Assembly (NCBI GenBank): GCA_039704465.1
Contig: JASFAU010000007.1
Location: forward strand, 806,001 to 870,000
Direction: 5' to 3'
Source: Plasmodiophora brassicae
Taxonomy: Eukaryota > Endomyxa > Phytomyxea > Plasmodiophorida > Plasmodiophoridae
DNA length: 64,000 nucleotides
Below, in pieces: positions 52,877 to 64,000 of the stretch. The notes beneath the pieces were generated by a model that searched no databases, was not told where the DNA came from, and worked only from the letters and a program-made list of their open reading frames with translations. The stretch's first letter is position 1; every line of letters begins with the position of its first letter. A program made the position numbers and the translations under genes.

Positions 52877-55340
52877 ATGATGAAGAACGACGCCGTCCTG
52901 CTGCTGATCGTCCTGGTCGCATCGTTGCACGCATGCTCGGCGTCGTGGTCGTCATGGTGGTCGGCGCAGCCGTCGTCGACACTGCCAGGCGGGACAGTCA
53001 CCCGTATCGCGGGCGAACCTGACGAGGTCGCCATACGCGGTCAGGCGGCCGGGTTCACACGTGCCGCCGGCGCTCTGTTCGCCCTGCTGTCCTCCCCGTA
53101 CATGACGAGGCACATCATCGACACGGTCAACACCATCTTCACGACAATGGCCGCCTCGTCGTCATCCGGTATGGGCGGAACGCCCCCCCCCCCCCCCTCC
53201 CCGCGTGCCGCTCGCTCACACACGTACTTCGCAGGCGTGCACCTGCACCTGGGCGAGCGTTCTGTCTTCAGCACGCACCGCGTCCAGCCCTTCGTCGTCC
53301 TCGTCGCCGACGAAGGCGGGTACTCGGTGCCAGGCAATGCGAGCTCGCATGCGGGCCACTGGTACACCATCGATGTCACCGTAAGGGCGGCGACGACGTC
53401 AGCGTTCGTAGCGGGGCGGTGTAACCGTTGCCCTCTCGTTCACAGGCGAACCTGACCGACATGGAAGTGGAGCTGAAGGCGGACCTGGGCAGGTCGTTCC
53501 GGCCGGTGGCGTTCAGCGTCGGGGCCATGAGGGTCGACGCGCGCCTGCGCCTGTTCCTCCCGTCCGACTACACGTTGCCGATGCAGGTGCTCGTCAGCAA
53601 CCTGCGTAACTTCGACTTCGACATGGACGCCGGCCTGGTCGACGTTGCCGGCGACGGCAGCATGGCCGCTCTGGACACGCTGGCCACCGGCGACGACGAA
53701 GACGGCGAGGCGTCCGTCGTTGTCAGCGCTCCACCCGCGCCGGGACGGGCGCCCGGTCCAAACCAGGAGTTCGTCGACCCGGTCGCCAACGCCGACGGCT
53801 CTGACGTCCTGTCGAGCGGCGGGACAAGGAACGTGTTTGCCAAAGTCGGATCGTTTCTCAGGAAACGGCTCCCCGGGCGGGCGAAACGCGACAAGGAGCC
53901 GGACGCGGCGGCACCGACAGCAGCGGGGACGACGTGGAAGCAGAAGATCGCCGAGGGCGTCTTGCTGAAGCCGCTGCTGAAGAACCTGCGCGCGTTCGTC
54001 TCCAGGCTGGTCGACCTGGTCAAATCGTTCTTCAACGGCGTGCGCCGCGGGTTCCTGCTGCTCGTCGGCAGGGTCGCCGGCGCGTTCACCACGTTCCTGA
54101 GAAAGATGAAGTCGATCGCCCGTGGCCTGGGTAACGTCGCGCTCCCGACATGCGTCCCGTGCCTGTCATCCTAACGATGCCACAGGATTCAGGTCCAGGC
54201 CGCCGCCGCCTGCGCTGACGCTGGAGCAGTACCTGGCGAACCTGGAGACGGCCAAGAAGCGCCGAGGGATCCTGTCGCGAGGATCCACGAACTGGAAGTA
54301 CGTCGGGCGCCGCGTGGTAGGGCGCCTGTCGCCGACACGGCCCATGGCGATGCTGGACGCGCAAGGCTTCACGATCGACGCGCTGCAGGAGCTGACGCAG
54401 CGCTGGAAGCGCCTACTCGGGCACCTGGCGCAGCGCTTCGGTGTGAACCAGGTCGGGTCGTGCTCGTGGGCGCGCCCTACGGCTCTAACGTTGCACAGCG
54501 AGTCATCGAGCCGATCATCATGGGCCTCGACCTGTCGGCCGTTGGCGCTCGCATCAACCATGTCGAGATCGGCGGTCAGGAGCGGGTCCAGGTGGCCATC
54601 TCCGACCAGGGCGACACCGATCGCGACATGTTCCTCGTCGACGCGTCCTACCGCTTGGCGCCCGACACGATCCGACCAGGTGCCCCTGACACGTTCTTCT
54701 CCATGACGGTGGACAAGGCGACATCGTTCGACATCGCCGCGAAGACGGCCCGTGTGGAATTCACGTACGTTGTCGTGCGCGCTGGCCTGTCCTGCAATGG
54801 GTCACTGATCCCGGTGTCCCCCCTCCTAGGGACGTACTGCTGTCGTTCACGTCGAACAACACCGATGACGCTTGGGTCGACATTTCGTTCAGGGGCGACC
54901 CCCGTGTGAGAGATATGGAGCTGGCGTCGACGGGCGTGCTGAGTTCCATGGTAGCCATGGCGTTGAAATGGGTACTGCCCGCCATGGAGAAGCGCCTGTT
55001 CCACGACGGGTACGTGGCACGCGACCATCGCCTGTCGTTCCAGACGTTCATGCCGGCCGTAATCGCGAACCTGAAGACGTACATCGAGGAGTCGAAGCAG
55101 GCCGAGGTGCTTGTCGCCCAGGACGAACGGGCCGCCGCCCAGCTCGAGGGCCTCAACGAGAGCGAACGACAGAACAGGGTCGAACTGGTCATGTCCGAGC
55201 TGAAGAAGGGGGGTGTGGCCGCCAAGAAGGTCCTCAAAGGGTTCATCCCCAAACTGAACCTGGCCCCTCGGGCGGCGAACTTCCCCGTCATCAAGTTCCA
55301 GCCGATCCGGAAACACCCGCCCAGTGACCCCAACCAATAA
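52877..55340 (+). CDS. Secreted protein of 740 residues, unrecognised
   Basis: Exons 52877-53380, 53446-54130, 54186-54442, 54499-54764 and 54830-55340 join in frame over introns of 55-65 bp. The N-terminus is a signal peptide (MMKNDAVLLLIVLVASLHAC, cleavage after CSA or similar). Trp/Ser-rich and then beta-type segments follow (YFAGVHLHLGERSVFS, MEVELKADLGRSFRPVAFSV, VEFTDVLLSFTSNNT). Basic amphipathic helices lie around 53950-54120 (LLKNLRAFVSRLVDLVKSFF). The C-terminal 170 residues are helical with a Lys/Pro end. Ending KHPPSDPNQ with no ER-retention signal or membrane anchor. I cannot name the family. Confidence 0.72.
53179..53199 (+). repeat. Poly-C run in coding sequence
   Basis: An uninterrupted run of about 14 C followed by TCCCC encodes a proline stretch in exon 1 of the secreted protein. 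The frame stays open, but such runs are prone to miscounting. Confidence 0.9.
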
Positions 55341-56012
55341 ATAGCCCTGGGGCCGACCAGGTTGGCGAGCAATTGGACACGCTGCATCCTCATCTACTTG
55401 CAGAACGCGGCACCCTACCTGGCCATGGCCTCGGGCTCCTGTATTGCCTTGCGACACACAAATAGAGCTGGTCGGTCAGCGGGAACCGATTGCTGACCAA
55501 TGACCACCTGAGCGCCTCGGTCCATCCAATGCAGGGCGTGCTCTTCGGCAGGCAATGGCCTGATCAATTACTCCGACCGCTTGCTGGCGACGTGTCGAGC
55601 TTTGCATACACACCAGATTGCACTGGTGCTCCGTGAAGAATGTGCCAATCTCTTGTCGTCTTCGAAGGTCGCCGCGGCATCGCTGGACGTTACGATCTGG
55701 GCGTCCGCAAACTGGTGTGGGCCTCATCTTATGTCCAGAACCAGGGATTTGCCCTTCGGTTTTCACCTACGTATGAGCAATGAGCGTTTGCGATCGCAAC
55801 CATGCGATCCGCCTCTGCAGTCTGCACAGGCCTGCGCGACATTCTGCCGCAGGAACGACGGCGCCTCGTCCGAAATAGACTTGTTGGTTTCCGATTCAAC
55901 GATCCGGCCAAACGAGCCCAGTTGGGCCATCTTTCTCGACCAACACATTCACACGGTTTTATATGTATAGTCCGGCCATTAAATTTACTTCGCACTGATT
56001 TGGATAAAAGGC
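55341..56012. other. Intergenic between convergent genes
   Basis: About 670 bp between the secreted-protein stop and the Hsp104 stop. Frames at 55581-55970 (plus) and 55729-55995 (minus) overlap each other and show no motif; AT content is higher than in the genes. Likely 3' UTRs. Confidence 0.35.
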
Positions 56013-59000
56013 TCAGTCGCGCGAGTCGACATCCATCCCGACACCAGATGCGTTCGGTGAGTTCTCGCAGACGAACATGAGCTTGTCGGACGGGACGTTG
56101 GCGGTAACAACAACACGACCGTAGTCAGTGAGCTGACCACTGATGATGAGCCGGCTGATTTCGGTGACGACGTTCTTTTCCAGGTATCGCTTGAGAGGAC
56201 GTGCGCCGTACGCGGGATCATAACCTTTGTCCAAGATCATCTTGAGCGCCGAATCATCGACGACCAGCTGGATGTGGCGTTCATCGAGGCGTTTCTGAAC
56301 GCGAACGATCTGGATCTTGGCGATCTGGGCAAGCATCTTCTGGTCCAGAGGCGTGAAGATGACGCAGTCGTCAAGACGGTTGATGAACTCGGGACGGAAG
56401 TGAGCGCGCACCGAATCCATCACGCGGGCCTTGGCAGCCGTCATTGCGGCATCAGACCCAGTGCCGATTGCGGCCAGCAGATGTTGCGACCCCAGATTCG
56501 ACGTGAGAATGATGACCGTGTTGGAGAAATCAACGGTGCGGCCCTTGCCGTCGGTCAGACGCCCGTCATCGAGAACTTGCAGGAGGATGTTTGAAATCTG
56601 CGGGTGCGCCTTCTCGATTTCATCCAGGAGGACAACAGAGAACGGGCGCCGGCGCACTGCTTCCGTCAGCTGGCCACCCTCGTCGTGCCCGACATAGCCG
56701 GGAGGCGCACCAACTGTACAGCATCATCAGTCAGCTCCCAACGGTCCGCATGCCTAAGCAGAGGCCAATACGTACTCAAACGAGCGCCGGAATGTTGTTC
56801 GGAATATTCCGACATGTCCAGTCGGACCATGTTCCTCTCGTCATCAAATAGCTGTTCGCTGAGGGCTTTGGCGAGCTCCGTTTTTCCCGTCCCCGTTGAT
56901 CCTGACTTTTCGTCAGAACAAACGCACACGTAGCAGCCGGCAAATTTGCTTACCGAGAAGTAAGAAGGAACCGAGTGGTTGCCCAGGTCGACCCATTCCA
57001 GCGCGGGAACGCATTATGGCGTCTGCGACTGCATCAACAGCTTCGTCTTGGCCGACGACGCGCTTGTGGAGCGCGTCACTCAATCCAAGCATTCTACGGA
57101 ACAATTAGTTGGACACTTCACGTTCGATACACTGATCGTTACCGTTCACGTTCCGTTCGTGTCAGGTTCGTCACCGGAATGCCGGTCCAGCGGCTGACAA
57201 TCTCAGCGATTTGTTGGGGACGAACGACTTCCGACAGCAGCGCGGTGTCATCTGGCATGGGACAGGTTGTCAGGACAAGTCTAAATTACCGCGTGTGAAT
57301 GAAATGACACTTACCCGTATCCCGTTTGCGGTTCGCCTCCTCAAGCTTCTCAATTTTTCGCTCCAGATCCGGCACAGCGCCGTAACGCAAGTCTGCCACT
57401 TTCGCGAGATCCTTCGCACGCTCCGCTTGTTCGATCTTGCGATGCACGTCTTCGAGTTTCTTCTTGAAGTTTCGGATTTCATCAAGGCGCTCCTTTTCTG
57501 TAGAATTCGCGTTAGCCGTTGTTGTTCAGAAAACCGCGTCACCACGACACCAACCTGCTTGATGCTTCATCTGGAGGGGCTTGAGCTCATCGGCAATCTT
57601 GGCAAGCTCGCTCTGTACAACCAGAAGGCGTTGACGACTGGCTTCATCTTTCTCCTGGGACAGAGCCGTCGCCTCAACATCAAGCTGCAGTTGGCGACGT
57701 TCGAGCTGGTCAATGGCTTCAGGTCGGGAGTCCAGTTGCACACGAGTGCTAGCACAAGCCTCATCGATTAAATCGATGGCCTTGTCCGGAAGGAACCGAG
57801 ACGTGATGTAACGATGGGACAGCTGGACAGCTGCCACGAGGGACGAATCCAGAATACGAACACCGTGATGATTCTCATACTTGTCCTTGATGCCACGCAA
57901 GATGGAAACCGACGCTTCGATCGAGGGCTCCATCACCATGACCTGCTGGAAACGCCGCTCGAACGCAGCGTCTTTTTCGACGTACTTCCTGTATTCGTCC
58001 AGCGTCTAATCGCAGCCACAGGTCAGATGATGTAAAAGCATTCCGCGACGTCGAACCAACCGTAGCTCCGATGCATCGAAGTTCACCACGCGCTAGCATA
58101 GGCTTTAGAAGGTTCGCCGCATCCATCGCGCCTTCTGCTCGACCGGCTCCAAGCAAGAGATGGATTTCATCGATGAACAAAATGACTCGTCCACTTGATT
58201 TAATCTTCAGGACACAAATGTTAACGAAGACGACATTCCATAGGGGAACCACATAAATACCTCATTAAGCACGGCCTTCAGTCGTTGTTCGAACTCGCCA
58301 CGATGCGACGCACCAGCAACGAGAGCTCCAAGGTCTAGACTGATGATCTGGAATTGTTGCAGGTTGGCAGGAACGTCGCCGTTGGCCAGTCGAATAGCAA
58401 GACCCTCAACAATGGCGGTTTTACCAACACCAGGTTGTCCTGCATTTCCACTATTTAGAATCTGGAGAACCAAAATCCAATCGTAGACGTACCTAAAAGG
58501 ATAGGGTTGTTCTTGGTGCGGCGACACAGAACTTGAACAGTTCGCCGGATCTCGTCATCCCGGCCAATAACAGGATCCAGTTTCCCATCCATGGCCAGTT
58601 TTGTAACGTTTGTCCCGTACTTCTCGAGGGCGTCGAATGTGTCTTCGGCATGGGCGTCTGTGACCTTGGACGACCCACGGATAGACGCCATGAGCGTTGT
58701 CACTTTATCCTGATGCAGGCCAGACTTCTCCAATGCACCGGAAACAGTGCTGTCCGCGTAGAGCCCCAGCAGCAAATGGTCAACGGACAAATGCGAATCG
58801 TTGTTTGCTTTCTGTTGTTGAAGTGCTGCTTGCAGAACCTGAAGGGCTATATTAGGGAAAGTACACACAACCGAGAATAGGGACACCGACCTTTTGAGTG
58901 GAACGGTTTGGCTGGACATCGCTCGGCAGCTGAGGACCAGGTGACTGGACCGGGATTTTCGAAAGCAACGGGGTCAAATTTGAAAGGACCTGTACGTCGT

Positions 59001-59224
59001 CATTAGTATCTCAAGTGAAGATCTGGCTGGGATAAAACGAGCCCACGTACCAAAGCAGGCGTGATGCCAACTCGCATGCACAAGCTGCGGGCGACACCGT
59101 CACCCGCAGAGAACAACGAGATGGCGACATGGACGGGAGCCATCTCGACATGGGAGTTTTTCATTGCGACCTCCTGGGCGCCCAGGAGGACCTCATTCGT
59201 CTTCGTTGTGAAGTTGTAGGACAT
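56013..59224 (-). CDS. HSP104: Hsp104/ClpB AAA+ disaggregase
   Basis: Multi-exon gene from ATG 59224 to the stop at 56013, with about ten introns. The Clp N-domain opens with [23 protein letters not shown]1 has Walker [35 protein letters not shown] and Walker [16 protein letters not shown]. The middle coiled-coil domain follows ([35 protein letters not shown]). NBD2 has [20 protein letters not shown], Walker [17 protein letters not shown], pore loop [13 protein letters not shown], Walker [13 protein letters not shown], sensor 1 ILTSNLGS and sensor 2 [11 protein letters not shown]. It ends MDVDSRD. There is no obvious organelle presequence, so cytosolic/nuclear Hsp104 is likely. It rescues aggregated proteins with Hsp70. 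Confidence 0.95.
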
Positions 59225-59276
59225 GTTTGCACAATGAGCGCCGACTGCGTGCAGTCACGCTTGTCACGGAGTTTCG

Positions 59277-59377
59277 GAACATTCTGCAAAACTACCGAGC
59301 CGATCTGATACCTACCACAGGGACATTCACAGAACATTCTGACCCGGGACAGGAATATTCCGGGAATGTTCCCCGAA
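59277..59377 (-). promoter_or_regulatory. Cluster of heat-shock elements
   Basis: Four perfect GAAnnTTC palindromes lie at 59277-59284, 59332-59339, 59353-59360 and 59364-59371, with flanking TTC or GAA half-sites one or three bases away (59273-59275, 59326-59328, 59375-59377). They sit 50-155 bp upstream of the Hsp104 start codon. This is the binding pattern of heat-shock factor trimers. Confidence 0.8.
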
Positions 59378-59399
59378 TACATGCTTGGTCCATTCGAGC

Positions 59400-59768
59400 C
59401 TATACCAACGAGTGGCTCTTGGTGCCCTGCTGACTGAACCAGATAAAAGGTGCACTGAGAAGCACGTTCCACATTGCGCTGTATATCACGTTCGCACAGC
59501 AAAATGTACGGTACGGTGGGAGCATCTTCAGTTCAGGGGCCGTCTCCCGTTCTTTCCCGCTTGACAAACAACCCCACACGTTCGGATCGGATATCGAGTC
59601 AGACAGCACAGTCGCGTCAATGTCGGCCTGACCCTTGCGGCAGAACGCTTGCTGCGACCTTTCGAGGTGCAAATCCTTCCCGAAAGTTGTTGCTTGACGG
59701 ATGAGACCGCCGGCCTTGTTTGTTGGCGCCTTCTCGGCTGCAGGGAATTGCGGGAATTCGCTTGACAC
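59400..59768 (-). CDS. Hypothetical protein, weak
   Basis: A minus-strand frame of 122 codons upstream of the Hsp104 promoter (SSEFPQFPAAEKAPTNKAGG...). It ends near a hydrophobic patch. No motif; the first codon may not be ATG. It may be an exon of a short unrecognised gene or chance. The rest of 59225-60200 shows no supported gene. Confidence 0.25.
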   Translation of the reverse strand: MSSEFPQFPAAEKAPTNKAGGLIRQATTFGKDLHLERSQQAFCRKGQADIDATVLSDSISDPNVWGCLSSGKERETAPELKMLPPYRTFCCANVIYSAMWNVLLSAPFIWFSQQGTKSHSLV

Positions 59769-60200
59769 CGCACCCGTGGACCAGACCGCTTTTGAAAGAT
59801 CCGGTTGCTGCCGATGGTTCTACCACTTTCCAGACATTCAGTAGCGACAACAATTTACGAAACGGAACGATGTGAAATAGGATAGTGCGTTTGTATTAAA
59901 CGCACAGGTGACAGAGAGCTTGCGTCGGGGCGGTGCTCGGCATTTAAGTTGCTCCCAGGAACCACCGCCACCGTGATTGGCTCCCGAGGCGCGAACCGTG
60001 ATGATGTTCCGTTCCCAGACGTCCAATACCAGTTTAACAGCTGGTCTTTACCCCACGCAAGAGGCTGAACGACAATGCTCTACTCCAGTTTGACAAGGCC
60101 GCATGCCAAAGTGTCGAATTACAATACCATATTCCACCATTGTAATGACGTGGCCGTCACCAAACCAACAACACTGTCAGGTGAACTACGGTGTATCCTG

Positions 60201-61564
60201 TTATTTGGCGTCTTGTGCTGGTGAAACGCCTATCTCCTCGGGGCGGACGGCCGCCACGGACGCACTTGGCGATTCACCAGGGCGGTTCTCTGCGGAATAA
60301 CTGGCCCTGATGAACTTTTCGAACTGCAGAAAATCCAGCGTCAGAAAATATTACGCAAATGCCAAAGTAAACGTATAACAGCAGTATACCTTCTCTTTCA
60401 CGACTGCCAATTCGGTCGTCTTCTCGTTAAGTTGCTTGGCCAAGCGCGCGTTCTCTTTGACGACCGTCTTGTTTCGGCGCGATATCTGAAAACGCTGAGC
60501 CCGCATGGTAACAACCTTTGTGACATGTCGTGTGTACCGTGGAAACCTGTTTGCGCAGGTCTTCGAACCCGCCCATGCTTCTCTTCATTGTCGCTTCGAG
60601 CTCTTTGAACGAACTTGCATAGTGCTGCGCATTAGCCTGCGCTGCATTCGCCTTCAAGTACTCAGGCGTCGACGATACCAACCAGACAGCTCGTTACGAT
60701 ACCTCAGAGGTACGGTGCTCTAGTTCCAGTCGCAACTTGCTGGTAATTTCCTTGAGCAGCTCAATCTCAGCATCCTTTGCACGCAAGTGCTTGTCATGAA
60801 GGCGCCGCTGCTCTTTCTCGACCGCCAAAGCTGCATTGATTTTATCCTCCAATCTGGACACCCGGATCAGGCCACCGTTTACCGATGCACAGTTGCATCG
60901 TACTCTGCCTGAGATTTTCGTTGCTGTTCTCGTTCGTTAGCAGATACCTGCAACATGTATCATCAGCCGCGATTAAAGTTTGAAAGGGAACACGTTGAAC
61001 CTCAATCTTGGCGGTGATGTCACTCATGGCCGTTTCAAAAGACTGTCGAAGGCGGACATGGGCTTCCTGTTGCGATTTCATGCCCGCATCAGCTGCTTCC
61101 TGTAGGGAAAAATCACCCATTAGTCACGACGCACGAGTGCACGCCCACACTGCCACACACCCGTATTGTTTTGTTCTGCTGCTGAAGCTCTCGCGCCAAG
61201 TCTGGACAACGGAAACTCAAATGAGCCGTCAATTACGAACATATCAATTCAGTCGATTACCCTGCAATTTCGCCCTGGCCTTGGATTCAACTTTCAATTG
61301 CCGCTCAAGATCTTGGGTCTGTTGCTCGAAGGAGGTGAGGCGGTCAACAACAGCGATCTTGTCGCGTATGGTCGCCCGAATTACACGCAATACATCACCG
61401 GGCAACTCGTCTTTCAATACAGGGAACTTATTCCGAAGTTCGTTCCACTCATTCCGTTCCCGCCTGCGCTGTCGTTCCTGCGCCGTTTCCGTCTTCTCCG
61501 ACAGCAGATTCACCATTCTCTGCACGTCCTCCGCAGACAGCTGCTTCTGCGCCTCTTCCGCCAT
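60201..61564 (-). CDS. Coiled-coil protein, possibly taxilin-like
   Basis: The start ATG is 61564 (MAEEAQKQLSAEDVQRMVNL). Exons can be followed as helical blocks: EKTETAQERQRRRERNEWNE, DRLTSFEQQTQDLERQLKVE, EAADAGMKSQQEAHVRLRQS, DKINAALAVEKEQRRLHDKH with LLKEITSKLRLELEHR, then ANAQHYASSFKELEATMKRS and NKTVVKENARLAKQLNEKT. The last exon (FEKFIRASYSAENRPGESPS..., stop 60201) is disordered. The SSFKELEATMKRS block resembles the taxilin F-K-x-E-M-x-K-M segment, only suggestively. Taxilins bind syntaxins in vesicle traffic. Introns of about 55-65 bp are likely but not all fixed. Confidence 0.55.
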
Positions 61565-61853
61565 GCTATCGGCGGAATCAAGCAGGACGCAACTCCGCCA
61601 ACGAGCGCGTTATGACTTAGCGTTGACACTGGGGCGGAACGCATTGGCGTATTTTCCATAACTGGACAGCGTTTCGGGGCTCCGTATCGTCTTGGTTGGG
61701 GCTCTACTGAGTCGGGTATTAGAACATGGACGTCAGTTGTACACGAAGGCTTCACAACGAGCCAATCTGGTTTCAGCAAGTGTGAAACGGACGATTTACT
61801 GCGGAACGCGGTGCAGTCGCGGACATTCGTAACTGGGTTCCTTTACGACTGCG

Positions 61854-62738
61854 ATGTGCGGTCGAGCAGCGCTCGGCATGTCCGATGAGGAGCTAGCGGC
61901 AGCGACAAAGACGAGCGGTTTGGAGACAAGCAAGGATCGTCCATACATGCCATCGTACAATATCAGCCCGGGATCGCACACACCCGTTCTTGTTCGTCGT
62001 GATAACGAGACCGTCCTGCGCTGCATGAAGTGGGGCATCACTGGACAGGGCGACCGATTTGTCATCAATGCCCGTTCAGAAACAATCGTCGACAAGCGCA
62101 TGTTCAAGTCGCTTGTGAATAACCATCGGTGCATCTTTCTGTGCATTGGGTTTTTCGAATGGCAACCTGTCGCGAACACGTCGAAAAAGAACCCAATGTT
62201 CATCGCGACGACGTCTCCGCCGTCGATCATGAGACTGGCTGGCCTTTGGTCGCCCGCGAAGAACTCCTCTGACTCGGACACGTTTGTTGTCCTGACCAGT
62301 GACAGCTGCAAGCAGATGTCGAGGTACCGGCTTATGTTCTCAGTTGCATGGCAATGGGATTTCACTGACCCTTCTTAGCATTCATGACCGGATGCCAGTT
62401 ATCCTCGACGAAGCCCAGGCGGAAGACTGGCTCAACTGCGACACCGTACCGTTTGAGAAATGCCGGCCCTTTCTTCGTCCGTTCCAGGTGAATTGTTGTG
62501 CATCTTCCATGTTTCGCACTGTACTCACGTTGACGTGCTTCAGCATAAACTTGTGATCTACCGTGTTAGTCCACTGCAAGGAAAAGGTGCAAACTGCATC
62601 GAACCCTATGCCGTCGCACAAGAACGATCTCGGTCGCAAGGTATTCTTCGCTACTTCAAGAAGGCCGACACAGTCACAGGCAAACGACCCAGGGAGGATG
62701 ATGACAACAAGACCGAGATTCCAGCCCCTGACAAATGA
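61854..62738 (+). CDS. HMCES: HMCES/SRAP abasic-site DNA crosslink sensor
   Basis: Exons 61854-62317, 62379-62487 and 62544-62738 (introns 61 and 56 bp) give 255 residues. The initiator Met is followed at once by the catalytic Cys2 in MCGRAALG, with PSYNISPGSHTPVL, MKWGITGQGDRFVINARSET, CIFLCIGFFEWQPV and IHDRMPVILDEAQAEDWLN, all hallmark SRAP motifs with the active-site Asn, Glu and His. SRAP proteins crosslink to abasic sites in single-stranded DNA at forks. The C-terminal tail has SQGILRYFKK, like a PCNA-interacting box, followed by KRPRED, a likely nuclear signal. Confidence 0.94.
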
Positions 62739-62859
62739 AATGATATAACCCGTGGGCCGCTCTTGGTCCTTTCGCAACGTGACTCATGCATTTTCGCTGT
62801 TCCGAAGTTGCCAGATCGTTTCCATCGAATCTGTGTGCAAGTCGTCTGCTGCCAAATCA

Positions 62860-63515
62860 ATGTCTCTCGCTGCAGGCCAGCGCAGTCCTATATCCAATGT
62901 TGCCGGAGGGTCCCCTGATCTACTGGAGGGTGATACCTTGGCGGGAAACAACTCTTGGCATCGGGTGCTTGTCGCGCTGACCTGGGCACAAGGCGGTCTG
63001 TGGGCGCTACTCTGGATTGGAGCCGGCGTGTGCATTTTCAGTCAGGGCATGGCGAACCTGACTGCTTTCATCGTCTGCAGTTTGTACGATGGGTTTCGCA
63101 TGCACCCATGTCTGTTCAGAAATCTGAACGCTGTCCTGTTTGCAGGTGCTTCCCTGTCTTCGGGTTCATGTCCAGCATGTATTGCTACACAAAGAGTTGC
63201 AAGGAAGACATGCCGTTGCTACTAACCTGCCTGGCGAATCTCATCAGCTTCTTCATGCTGTTTGGCCTAGCCTGTGTGGGTGCCGAGAAACCGGACGGGT
63301 CGGATGGCGTCACAATTGTTGCTGTTGCATCGATGCTCATGAGTGGAGCGAACGCAATCGCAATCGTTGCCTGCCTGGCAAGGTACAACGAAATTACCCG
63401 GACGCTTATCGGCGACCCTGGCGATGCCGACACGTACGTACTGCAAAAGCACGAATCGATCCTTAGGAAAGATGACCAGATGCGAATCAGTTTCGCGTCC
63501 ACTCTCTCTGGATGA
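62860..63515 (+). CDS. Small multipass membrane protein, unrecognised
   Basis: Exons 62860-63083 and 63146-63515 (62-bp intron) give 197 residues. Four hydrophobic helices are visible: VLVALTWAQGGLWALLWIGA, an interrupted MANLTAFIVCSLCFPVFGFM, LLTCLANLISFFMLFGLACV and GVTIVAVASMLMSGANAIAI, then a charged C-terminal tail. No motif is known to me. It may be a paralogue or partner of the membrane-protein gene converging on it at the right edge. Confidence 0.7.
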
Positions 63516-63556
63516 CAGGTCATGGGTTTTCGCCCGCTGCCTGCATACGTACTCTC

Positions 63557-64000
63557 TCAACAAATGCAATTAGTTCGTTCACCAGATATCCGTTTAATTT
63601 GCATGGAACTGCTTGCGCAGTTAAAAAGGTGCCAATAGATGATGACGATACCCAGTAGTGAATCCATGCGCTCGTAAAACGCAGGTCCACAGACGACAAA
63701 CGGGATACCGCAGATGACGAATGCAACTGCAACGCTATCGAAAAGGTCCTGTGTCGACGCAAAGCGCTGCGCTTGCTCGATCGGAAGACGGGCTTCCGCA
63801 GTTGGCTATGTGTAACCTTCACAGCAACTACCGCCTTATACCCCTGCGACGCTCTCGATGGACTAGTGCTCAAACTCTCAACTGCTGCTACCGCGATTCA
63901 ACGCATCATTGCAAACGTTTGACCGCGGCGACCCGGAACCTATTTCTGGTCGACGGTTGACCGAACAGTCGCTGGACCCTCGATCCCGCCTGCGCGGCTG
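63557..64000 (-). CDS. Membrane protein, 3' part only
   Basis: The last exon, 63748-63557, encodes 63 residues with hydrophobic helices (VAVAFVICGIPFVVCGPAFY, LLGIVIIYWHLFNCA) and a stop at 63557. A good acceptor (TCGACACAG) precedes it; upstream exons run to the right edge and were not resolved. It converges on the preceding membrane-protein gene, with 41 bp between stops. Confidence 0.5.

Noticed and set aside
54441..54451. An 11-bp GT...AG segment that would restore frame as a micro-intron in the secreted-protein gene
   Set aside because: A normal 56-bp intron (54443-54498) with donor GTGAAC and acceptor GCACAG joins the same frames and fits the local intron size.

Overview
This is a eukaryotic nuclear window: GC-rich, gene-dense, coding on both strands, with most genes split by very short GT-AG introns (about 44-86 bp wherever I could fix both splice sites by reading frame). 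A TPH-domain flagellar protein implies a cilium or flagellum. VAP-like, PTS1-bearing, UFM1-pathway, exosome, Hsp104 and SF1 proteins are typical eukaryotic housekeeping. A Tiny-macrocysts/PAS membrane protein, a class C GPCR and the compact introns suggest a flagellated protist, for example a phytomyxean rhizarian such as Plasmodiophora, or a zoosporic fungus. That assignment is inference, not proof.

Layout. 0-6 kb: 5'-incomplete Tmc/PAS membrane protein. 6-10 kb: ICE2/NARG2-like protein with CCCH fingers, diverging from a CFAP53-like gene. 10-16.4 kb: small unknown protein, MaoC hot-dog enzyme diverging from farnesyltransferase alpha subunit, RNase III-fold mitoribosomal-type protein, calmodulin-like protein, apparently inactive alpha/beta hydrolase, ATX1 copper chaperone. 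16.5-17.7 kb: peroxisomal dienoyl-CoA isomerase. 17.9-19.7 kb: decayed tyrosine-recombinase element with large inverted repeats, followed by a 5'-less ankyrin fragment. 20.8-27.1 kb: UBA5, an unknown protein with a minisatellite, PPTC7-like phosphatase, Yippee/Mis18-type protein. 27.1-34 kb: WDR54, EXOSC2/Rrp4, C2H2 zinc-finger protein, splicing factor SF1. 34-39.7 kb: ABCG transporter, VAP-like tail-anchored protein, GABA-B-type receptor with a very short ectodomain. 39.9-48.9 kb: intronless unknown protein, then a giant tail-anchored coiled-coil gene built from repeated exon cassettes. 49-55.3 kb: CCNDBP1-like protein, tRNA pseudouridine synthase PUS1, and a secreted 740-residue unknown. 56-64 kb: Hsp104/ClpB behind a cluster of heat-shock elements, a coiled-coil (taxilin-like?) gene, HMCES/SRAP DNA-crosslink sensor, and two small membrane proteins.

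There is no operon or single multi-gene system here; neighbours are mostly unrelated housekeeping genes. The most interesting sequence-level signals are the recombinase element with its palindromic tail, the exon-cassette duplication in the giant coiled-coil gene, the fusion-like architecture of the Tmc/PAS protein, the active-site-deficient hydrolase, the degenerate RNase III protein, and the heat-shock element cluster in front of Hsp104. Exon boundaries were derived by hand from reading frame, splice dinucleotides and remembered family features; none was checked against transcripts.
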